Made by a program: the position numbers and the translations under genes | DNA from: Acidithiobacillus_B sp049965315 | GTDB taxonomy: Bacteria; Pseudomonadota; Gammaproteobacteria; Acidithiobacillales; Acidithiobacillaceae | Length of the DNA: 64,000 nucleotides | Assembly: GCF_049965315.1 (NCBI RefSeq) | Contig: NZ_JBMFWL010000003.1 | Span: forward strand, 1-64,000 | Reading direction: 5' to 3' | Part shown: positions 59,149-64,000 of the stretch, in pieces | Layout of the letters: every line of letters starts with the position of its first letter | Position numbering within the stretch: the stretch's first letter is position 1 | The notes under the pieces: model-generated | What the model was told of the DNA's origin: nothing | Databases searched by the model: none | The model's input: the letters and a program-made list of their open reading frames with translations, nothing else

Positions 59149-60364
59149 CGAGCACGACCCCAACGCCCGGAGCGTTGCGGAAGCCACCACCGCCATCCTC
59201 GCCGCGAGCCTTCCGGTCCAGGATCGGGAGTCCCTCCCCCTCTACGCCGCCTTGGACCGGATTCTCGCCGAGGACGTTTTGGCCCCCGCAGATGTGCCTG
59301 CCTGGCCCAATTCCGCCATGGACGGCTATGCCCTCCGCAGCGGGGACCTGGGGTCGGCGCGCCGCGTCATCGGCAAGGCCTTTGCCGGCCATCCCTTCGC
59401 CGGTCGCGTGGGGCCCGGTGAATGCGTGCGCATCATGACCGGCGCCGTGCTTCCCGAGGGAGCCGATGCCGTACTGATTCAGGAGGAAGCCGAGATCCAT
59501 GGCGACATGGTCACGCCCAGCGCCCCGGTGGCGGCGAAGGCCAACGTCCGCTTCGCCGGGGAAGACTTGCGCCAAGGCGCCCTCGCCTTCCCCGCCGGCA
59601 CTCTGCTGCGTCCCGCCCGGCTGGGGGTCCTCGCCGCCCTCGGCGTGAGCGAAGTCTCCGTATATCGCCGTCTGCGCGTCGCCTTTTTCTCCACCGGCGA
59701 CGAGTTGCGCTCTCTCGGAGCGACCCTGGGCAGCGGCCAGATCCATGACAGCAACCGCTATACCCTGCACGCCATGCTCAGGCGACTGGACTGCGAGGTC
59801 TTCGACTTGGGCCGCGTCGCCGATGACCCTGGGGCCCTGGAAGCCGCCCTCCAGCAGGCCGCCGGCATGGCCGACATGGTCATCACCACGGGCGGCGTCT
59901 CCGTGGGCGATGCCGATTACATCTCGGGCCTGCTGCGCAGCCTGGGCCAGGTCAACTTCTGGAAAATCAACATGAAACCAGGACGGCCCCTGGCCTTCGG
60001 CCAGCTCGGCGCAGCCACCTTCTTCGGCTTGCCCGGCAATCCGGTATCCATGATCGTCACCTTTTACCAATTCGTCCGGCCAGCCATCCTCAAGCGCATG
60101 GGCAGCCTCGGTCCCTGGCTGCCCCTTACCCTACGCCTGCCCCTGGCCGAGGCCCTCCGGAAGAAACCCGGCCGCACCGATTTCCAGCGCGGCCGACTGC
60201 TCCGGAGCGAAACCGGTTTGCAGGTGGCCGGCGTCGGTGCCCAGTCCTCCCATATCCTGAGCGGCATGGCCCATGCCGACTGCTTCATCGTCCTCCCTGC
60301 CCAAAGCGCCGGGGCAGCGGCGGGCGAATGGGTGGACGTCCAGATCCTGGAGGGGCTGGTATAA
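59126..60364 (+). CDS. moeA: Molybdopterin molybdenumtransferase MoeA
   Basis: Inserts molybdate into adenylylated molybdopterin. 412 residues from ATG 59126, after AAAGGAG. Motifs: LPLYAALDRILAEDVLAPADVPAWPNSAMDGYALRS, RIMTGAVLPEGADAV, FFSTGDELRSLG, SNRYTLHAMLRRLDCEVFDLG, ITTGGVSVGDADYISGLL and GLPGNPVSMIVTFYQFVRPAIL. A 125-codon frame upstream of the chosen start is the mobB shadow. Last gene of the run. It is convergent with the PLD gene, and no clear terminator is visible. Confidence 0.96.
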   Translation: MAHCGSDNEHDPNARSVAEATTAILAASLPVQDRESLPLYAALDRILAEDVLAPADVPAWPNSAMDGYALRSGDLGSARRVIGKAFAGHPFAGRVGPGECVRIMTGAVLPEGADAVLIQEEAEIHGDMVTPSAPVAAKANVRFAGEDLRQGALAFPAGTLLRPARLGVLAALGVSEVSVYRRLRVAFFSTGDELRSLGATLGSGQIHDSNRYTLHAMLRRLDCEVFDLGRVADDPGALEAALQQAAGMADMVITTGGVSVGDADYISGLLRSLGQVNFWKINMKPGRPLAFGQLGAATFFGLPGNPVSMIVTFYQFVRPAILKRMGSLGPWLPLTLRLPLAEALRKKPGRTDFQRGRLLRSETGLQVAGVGAQSSHILSGMAHADCFIVLPAQSAGAAAGEWVDVQILEGLV

Positions 60365-60427
60365 ACCTAAATCCGGCAGTTGGCAGGATCAGGGTGGCGG
60401 CAAGGCCATTCCGGCCAGCTTTGGCGT

Positions 60428-61060
60428 TCAATCCCGACCGTGGCGCGGCCGGTAGGGCGTTGCGTGGCCGAGGTGAAAACGGAAATTTTGCGCATAGAGT
60501 GCCGTCAGGGGAGGGTTGCCGCGCAAAATCAGGAGGTTCTCCGCGTTGGACTGCTCCGCCGCCCTGCTGAAATTGAAGCTGCCCGTGATGACCGTGCCCC
60601 CATCGATGATCATCACCTTGTTGTGGGCGATGGCATGCTGGTCGTCGATGTAGACCGGCACTCCCTGATTGGCGAAAAAATCGGCCTCGGAATACTGCTG
60701 GGTACGCTGACTCTTGTCCAGCAGGACGGTCACCTGCACCCCGCGTTTCGCCGCCGCCAGCACCGCCTTGGCAATGGGCGCACTGGTGAAACTATAGGCC
60801 TGCACCCAAAGCCGCTGCCGCGCCTCTCCCAGCGCCGCAACGATGGCCGCCGTCGCGCCCCCTGACGGCGAAAAGGCCACCTGGATGCTGCCCACGGCAG
60901 GTACCGTGCTCGGTGAAGCCGGTAGATTGGCCGTCGCCGCCGACCAGCGCTCCGCCACCGCCGTCCTGGCCGTTGCCCACCAGTCTTCGGCCCGGGCCCA
61001 TCCGGGCATCCCCAGGATGACCAGCGCCAGAGCAATGGCGCAGCGGCCATGGCCGCGCAT
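60428..61060 (-). CDS. Secreted phospholipase-D-family nuclease (single HKD)
   Basis: 210 residues from ATG 61060. Signal peptide AIALALVILGMPGWARA, then a linker and one PLD domain. VAFSPSGGATAAIVAALGEARQ and LWVQAYSFTSAPIAKAVLAAAKRG lead to the HKD motif HNKVMIIDGGTVITGSFNF (His-x-Lys, then the Gly/Asn). A single HKD with this length is typical of the EndA/Nuc type, which forms a dimer and cleaves DNA. The substrate could also be phospholipid. The signal peptide suggests periplasmic or extracellular action. The ribosome-binding site is poor. Confidence 0.85.
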   Translation of the reverse strand: MRGHGRCAIALALVILGMPGWARAEDWWATARTAVAERWSAATANLPASPSTVPAVGSIQVAFSPSGGATAAIVAALGEARQRLWVQAYSFTSAPIAKAVLAAAKRGVQVTVLLDKSQRTQQYSEADFFANQGVPVYIDDQHAIAHNKVMIIDGGTVITGSFNFSRAAEQSNAENLLILRGNPPLTALYAQNFRFHLGHATPYRPRHGRD

Positions 61061-61240
61061 CACCCGGCACCAGCCCGGATATGCAGCGCAAAAATCGCCC
61101 GCTGCCCATGACGAGGCCCCTGCATTGCCAATCCCCGGCGAGCCGAACCCCCATGGAGCGCTTTGCAAGCGCCAAGCATCTTACCCCGGTGGCGGGAGCG
61201 CAAATGGAGCAGCCGAAACGTTCGGATCACGGCACTCCCG

Positions 61241-61435
61241 CTAGGGGCGAGGCGGAAGGATCTCTCTGACCGGCAGCTTGGCGTTGGCCGGGTTGCTCCT
61301 GGCTGCCGCTACCGCCTCATCGCGGGTCGCATGCTTGGAGAAGCCGTAGATCACGCCGGCATCGCGGCTCACCCGGAACTTCCAGAGTGGCGCGCCGTTC
61401 ATTTTGACCGGATAAACTTCGATGCAGGATTCCAT
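61241..61435 (-). CDS. Small protein, DUF2188-like
   Basis: 64 residues from ATG 61435, behind GAGAGGAAACC, a convincing ribosome-binding site. Sequence pattern: IEVYPVKMNGAPLWKFRVSRD, GVIYGFSKHATRDEAVAAARSNP, then a short Pro-rich end. The beta-strand plus one-helix plan with a DEAVAAAR helix resembles DUF2188, whose function is unknown. The assignment is tentative. It lies between the PLD gene and tRNA-Ser(UGA). The region 61061-61240 between it and the PLD gene contains only a small GCGCTT-TGC-AAGCGC hairpin. Confidence 0.65.
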   Translation of the reverse strand: MESCIEVYPVKMNGAPLWKFRVSRDAGVIYGFSKHATRDEAVAAARSNPANAKLPVREILPPRP

Positions 61436-61537
61436 GGTTTCCTCTCTATCGTGATCGTCGACTTTGACGCCGGATAAGACCAAAGACAAGCGTTGCGCAG
61501 AAACAGCAAACAACATCAACAGGATACAACGAATGAA

Positions 61538-61836
61538 TGGCGGAGGCGGTGAGATTCGAACTCACGAGGGGCGCGAACCCCTGCCGGTTTTCCGTACCAC
61601 TATGGCTTTCGCCACCAGCCACGCTGTTTGCGGTCTGGATCATGCCTTCGCCATAGCCAATGGCCTTAGGCGGGAACCGTCTGATCTCTACACCTTCCGG
61701 CGGCGCCGGCTTGGCTCGGCGTTACCTCGCTGGTCCGCAGGGGCTTCGCCGAATTTGATTCCTGACACCCGGAGGGTTTCCCCCCCGGGGCTCGATGGGA
61801 CAAGACCGGTGCAATCAACCACTCTGCCACACCTCC
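61538..61836 (-). tRNA. tRNA-Ser(UGA), split by a group I intron
   Basis: The 5' exon is 61836-61802 and the 3' exon 61592-61538, separated by 209 nt. Joined they make a 90-nt class-II tRNA with encoded CCA. The acceptor stem is GGAGGTG / CGCCTCC (one T-G pair) and the discriminator G. The anticodon stem is CCGGT / ACCGG with loop CTTGAAA, so anticodon TGA. The variable arm is GGGG / CCCC, and the T arm GTGAGTTCGAATCTCAC. The spliced anticodon loop and stem are the same as in E. coli tRNA-Ser(UGA) as I recall it. Without the 209 nt no tRNA would fold. It reads UCA (and UCN) and is likely to be essential, so the intron must be removed. Confidence 0.92.
61593..61801 (-). ncRNA. Group I intron (IC3-like) in the anticodon loop of tRNA-Ser(UGA)
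   Basis: The 209 nt begin with G and end with G. The 5' exon ends in U (U34) and the next exon starts at G35, as group I rules require. P1 can form from GG-CTT of the 5' exon with GAGCC at 61793-61789, with T-G at the splice site. P2 is the hairpin CCGGGGGG-GAAA-CCCTCCGG near 61787. P7 pairs GATCA (61686-61682) with TGATC (61642-61638). Other core stretches are TCAAATTCGGCGAA, GCCGAGCCAAGC, GAAGGTGTAGAGA, CCTAAGG and GGCGAAAG. These match the small Azoarcus tRNA-Ile intron as I recall it. P7 there is GACTA/TAGTC, so the change is compensatory. No ORF and no homing endonuclease. I infer autocatalytic splicing. Confidence 0.9.
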
Positions 61837-62048
61837 GTTGACGTATTTTATCCGAACTTGGAGCGCGCAGATAGAACCCCGACGGCTTTTCCTGGTCTCA
61901 TAGAGTCCGGGTTTCTGGCGTTTCCCGGCAGCCGTTATGCTATTGTTGAAGTTGATGGCTGCGGTAAGGGCTTTCGAAAATCTGTGCCTCCATTCCGGAA
62001 GTGGAGTGGGGATGTTTTCCCGGCAGCGCGGACGGAAAGGGAGGTTTC

Positions 62049-62876
62049 GTGGGCAACGCCTTGAATCCGAAAACGGTAGAGCGCGGCTGGGGCCTGCGCT
62101 GGTTGCGCGAATCGCGGGATCTCCTCCGTGCCGGGCCGATTCCCTTCACGGTGCTTTACCTGGCGCTCGCGGCCATCAATATGACCTGGCAGCCTGCCCT
62201 GCTCAGTTTTCCCATTGCCTGCGGCACCAGCGTACTGATCATGGGCTGCGCCATGGCGGTGCATGGGGGGATCACGGATCTGGCGGGAGTCTTGCGCGCC
62301 ATTCGCGATCTCCCCTGGTTGGGTCTCCTGCGCCTGCTGGCCGAAATTACGGCGCTGATCCTCGCCATACTGATCCTCATGCTTCTGCTGCACCGCTTCC
62401 TGGGCAACATCCTCAGCCAGGACCACCTGTCCGCTGCGGCGAACCTGGGCCATGCCCGGGAGAGCCAATGGCTGGCCCTGCCCCTATGGATACGCTCCTG
62501 GATCAGCAACGCCCTGGGCAATACCCAGGAAACCGTCGGCAATGCCTTTTTGATCCTGTCCATCGGCATCATGCTGATGGGAGTCACTCGGCACGCCAGC
62601 ATCGCATTCATTGCCGGTTTTTCCGGCGTATTACGCAATATCCGGGTGTGGATGGCTTTTTTGCTGGCATCCTTGCTGATCGAAGGCATGGCTACGGCGC
62701 TGTCGGGGATCATCGCCACCGTCAACGCGGCCATTTTGGCGGCTCTGCTCAGCAATGCCGTGCTGCTCTTTTCCGGCGTCTATGGCTGGTGCTTTGTGCA
62801 GGAGGTCTTTGGCGAACCGGGTAAGCGGGTGGCGCTAAAGAAGGCGGCAAAGGCCGTGCGAACGGCGGCGGCATAA
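62049..62876 (+). CDS. Multi-spanning inner membrane protein, BPSS1780/glycerophosphoryl-like family
   Basis: 275 residues from GTG 62049, after AAGGGAGG, the only good ribosome-binding site in the region. About six hydrophobic segments: IPFTVLYLALAAINMTW, CGTSVLIMGCAMAVHGGI, LLRLLAEITALILAILILMLL, AFLILSIGIMLMGV, VWMAFLLASLLIEGMATAL and NAAILAALLSNAVLLFSGVYG. A cytoplasmic N-terminus with GWLRESRDLLRAGP (here RWLRESRDLLRAG) and a basic C-terminal tail are visible. This layout resembles the BPSS1780 membrane-protein family. I cannot name a function. The 5' end is 212 bases from tRNA-Ser(UGA), on the opposite strand. Confidence 0.78.
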   Translation: MGNALNPKTVERGWGLRWLRESRDLLRAGPIPFTVLYLALAAINMTWQPALLSFPIACGTSVLIMGCAMAVHGGITDLAGVLRAIRDLPWLGLLRLLAEITALILAILILMLLLHRFLGNILSQDHLSAAANLGHARESQWLALPLWIRSWISNALGNTQETVGNAFLILSIGIMLMGVTRHASIAFIAGFSGVLRNIRVWMAFLLASLLIEGMATALSGIIATVNAAILAALLSNAVLLFSGVYGWCFVQEVFGEPGKRVALKKAAKAVRTAAA

Positions 62877-62980
62877 GCAGGGAAGCGACGTTCAGGGTCG
62901 CGCCCACATCCGTTGTGTGCCGTCGATTTCGTTCTGCGGACGGCGCCCCTCCCCAGGAGGGGAGAGCGGATTCCAACCCC

Positions 62981-63000
62981 AGCATATAATCTTATATGCT
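62981..63000. repeat. 20-bp near-perfect palindrome
   Basis: AGCATATAATCTTATATGCT: 9-bp arms (AGCATATAA / TTATATGCT) around TC. It is AT-rich in a GC-rich genome and sits 41 bases ahead of the -35 of the SCP2-like gene. It could be an operator or a small hairpin. A second, GC-rich hairpin (CCCCTCC-CCA-GGAGGGG, 62946-62962) lies just before it and has no T-run. Confidence 0.55.
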
Positions 63001-63040
63001 GATTTTCTTCTACTTTATAGCGCGATCAAAAAATACGCGC

Positions 63041-63069
63041 TTGGTAAGCCCTTACCCTCCCGATATACT
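63041..63069 (+). promoter_or_regulatory. Promoter of the SCP2-like gene
   Basis: TTGGTA (63041-63046), a 17-bp spacer and TATACT (63064-63069), 53 bases before the ATG at 63122. A GATGACGG-type hairpin CCCG-TCAT-CGGG follows in the leader (about 63079-63090). Confidence 0.6.
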
Positions 63070-63121
63070 CCCAGCATGCCCGTCATCGGGCACATCAACA
63101 GCACACACAGAGGGAAAATCT

Positions 63122-63634
63122 ATGAACAAAAAGATCGCATTGGCTATGGTCATGGGGTTGAGTCTCGCAGGATCAACGGTCGCATTGGCTGACGTGCCGG
63201 TCTTCATGTCGCCGGTCTGGGCGCAGGAACTCTGCACGGCGTGGAACAGCAACGCGACCCTCACGGACAAGCTGGGCGGCAGTTGGATCAAGAACAACGG
63301 CGGCAAGGGTTACAAGATCATGGAGATCTCGGACTCCAACTACAAAAATGTACCCCCCGTCCAGTTGGAGATTGCCGCCAAAGACGGCAAGGCCCTATGC
63401 ACCTATGGTGGTGCCGTCAAGGCAAAGGATCTCAACTACGATTACGACTACAAAATGTGGGCTACCACCCACGACTGGCATCACATGGGCTCTCCCATGA
63501 CCGCCATGATGTTCGGACGCCTCAACTTCAAGGGTCCCAAGATGGAAGCCATGGAAAACATGGGCCCCTTCTCCGAATTCCTGAAGCTGGTCAAGGAAGT
63601 GCCCGGCAACGACAAGGTCGCTCCTGCTGCCTGA
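63122..63634 (+). CDS. Secreted SCP2-like (sterol-carrier fold) protein
   Basis: 170 residues from ATG 63122, after AGAGGGAAAATCT. The signal peptide is KKIALAMVMGLSLAGSTVALA, cleaved near ALA-DVP. The mature part starts FMSPVWAQELCTAWNSNATLTDKLGG, followed by PVQLEIAAKDGKALCTYGGAV and MTAMMFGRLNFKGPKMEAMENMGP. That last segment matches the end of the SCP2 sterol-binding fold (a helix plus LxGxxKLxGDxxxAM). Two Cys residues (in AQELCTAW and KALCTYGG) could form a disulfide outside the cytoplasm. A lipid-binding role is inferred from fold only. It is monocistronic with its own promoter. Confidence 0.8.
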   Translation: MNKKIALAMVMGLSLAGSTVALADVPVFMSPVWAQELCTAWNSNATLTDKLGGSWIKNNGGKGYKIMEISDSNYKNVPPVQLEIAAKDGKALCTYGGAVKAKDLNYDYDYKMWATTHDWHHMGSPMTAMMFGRLNFKGPKMEAMENMGPFSEFLKLVKEVPGNDKVAPAA

Positions 63635-63653
63635 TTCCGCCCCGTAAGCCGCT

Positions 63654-63691
63654 AAAAAAAGGGAGAAGCAGGGCGCTGTTCAGCGCCCTGC
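63654..63691 (-). terminator. Terminator of gatB
   Basis: A perfect 11-bp stem, GCAGGGCGCTG (63668-63678) with CAGCGCCCTGC (63681-63691), loop TT. On the minus strand it is followed after seven bases by seven T (complement of 63654-63660), so it ends the gatB transcript. On the plus strand it lies 33 bases after the SCP2-like gene, but no T-run follows on that side. Confidence 0.75.
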
Positions 63692-63701
63692 CCCTGCAAG
63701 A

Positions 63702-64000
63702 TCAAGCCTTCAGCTTTTCCCGCAACAAGGCATTGACTTGGTCGGGATTGGCCTTGCCCTTGCTGGCCTTCATGACCTGGCCCACAAAGAAGGCCAGGAG
63801 CTTGTCCTTGCCCCCCCGATAATCCGCCACCTGCTGCGGATTCGCTCCAATGATCTCGTCAATGAGACCGGCAATGGCCCCGCTATCGGTGATCTGCCGT
63901 AGACCACGGCTAGCGATGATGGCGTCCACTTCGCCGCCCTCGGCAAAGATCATCTCAAACAGGTCCTTGGCGATCTTGCCGGAGATGGTTTGGTCGCCAA
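63702..64000 (-). CDS. gatB: Aspartyl/glutamyl-tRNA amidotransferase subunit B (C-terminal part)
   Basis: The last 98 codons, running off the right edge. The conserved GatB end begins TISGKIAKDLFEMIFAEGGEVDAII, then LIDEIIGANPQQVADYRGGKDKLLAFFVGQVMKASKGKANPDQVNALLREKL, the C-terminal domain that binds tRNA. GatCAB makes Gln-tRNA-Gln and/or Asn-tRNA-Asn by transamidation. Its presence implies the indirect route for at least one of these. Confidence 0.95.
   Translation of the reverse strand, partial: GDQTISGKIAKDLFEMIFAEGGEVDAIIASRGLRQITDSGAIAGLIDEIIGANPQQVADYRGGKDKLLAFFVGQVMKASKGKANPDQVNALLREKLKA

Noticed and set aside
61593..61801. Simple random insertion or pseudogenised tRNA
   Set aside because: The inserted segment keeps all core helices, correct terminal G and U at the junctions, and both tRNA halves are free of mutations. 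A dead insertion would not preserve these.
61464..61841. 125-codon plus-strand open frame across the tRNA-Ser(UGA) locus
   Set aside because: It is entirely the complement of the tRNA exons and the group I intron; no protein family is suggested, and the RNA structure explains the sequence.

Overview
The window is a GC-rich (roughly 60-65 % by eye), densely packed bacterial chromosome segment. It has no phage, plasmid, insertion sequence or CRISPR array that I can see. Gene content and order are proteobacterial. They include leuB-asd-fimV-truA-trpFBA-accD-folC-dedD-cvpA-purF-metZ, miaA-hfq-hflX-hflK-hflC-hisZ-purA, queA-tgt-yajC-secD-secF, and dnaX-ybaB-recR next to the SRP RNA. HisZ, MetZ and trpF-trpB-trpA in this setting point to a gamma/beta-proteobacterial border group. 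My guess is an Acidithiobacillia-type chemolithoautotroph, but this is an inference from gene neighbourhoods and not a proven assignment.

Layout. 1-2474 (-): phoB-phoR-pstS, phosphate sensing and uptake, with a Pho box in front of pstS. 2567-12761: an unassigned 531-residue protein, a YihY membrane protein, hda-pgsA, an Fe/Mn superoxide dismutase with its own strong promoter, purM-purN-cinA-like, a small secreted protein, a flavin disulfide oxidoreductase and polyphosphate kinase 2. 12975-16819 is a scarred locus. A 5'-truncated and frameshifted ArnT-type glycosyltransferase lies head-to-head with a phosphoesterase that seems to have lost its own N-terminus. 17002-19236 (-): rnr, followed by tRNA-Leu(CAG). 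19453-35451 (-) is a nearly gapless run of sixteen genes from dnaX to purA (replication, repair, tRNA modification, ammonium transport, biotin, membrane protease regulators). SRP RNA and tRNA-Ser(CGA) lie just upstream of it. 36098-43363 (-): a run with CBS protein, CNNM-type transporter, queA, tgt, yajC, secD, secF. 43480-57884 (-): an amino-acid, purine, folate and fatty-acid biosynthesis run from an unassigned gene and leuB to metZ. 58073-60364 (+): mobA-mobB-moeA molybdenum cofactor genes. 60428-61435 (-): a secreted PLD nuclease and a 64-residue protein. 61538-61836 (-): tRNA-Ser(UGA). 62049-63634 (+): a membrane protein and a secreted SCP2-like protein. The 3' part of gatB closes the window.

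The most striking item is tRNA-Ser(UGA) at 61538-61836 (-). It is split in the anticodon between U34 and G35 by a 209-nt sequence with the conserved core of a small group IC3 self-splicing intron of the Azoarcus tRNA-Ile / cyanobacterial tRNA-Leu type. The intron carries no ORF. Other points of interest are an hflX gene whose conserved N-terminus can only be reached from a CTG or ATT codon overlapping the hfq stop, and the head-to-head truncation at about 14.3 kb.

Translational coupling is the rule. Many neighbours overlap by four bases (phoB/phoR, pgsA/hda, mutL/miaA, hflK/hflC, hflC/hisZ, bioA/CBS, amtB/nnrD, queA/tgt, purF/metZ, trpF-trpB-trpA-accD, leuB/asd, mobA/mobB). No gene-free stretch exceeds 300 bases. 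The longest are 35572-35859 (between SRP RNA and tRNA-Ser), 62877-63121 (a palindrome and promoter), 12762-12974 and 10360-10573. In 35572-35859 and 12762-12974 I see nothing convincing.
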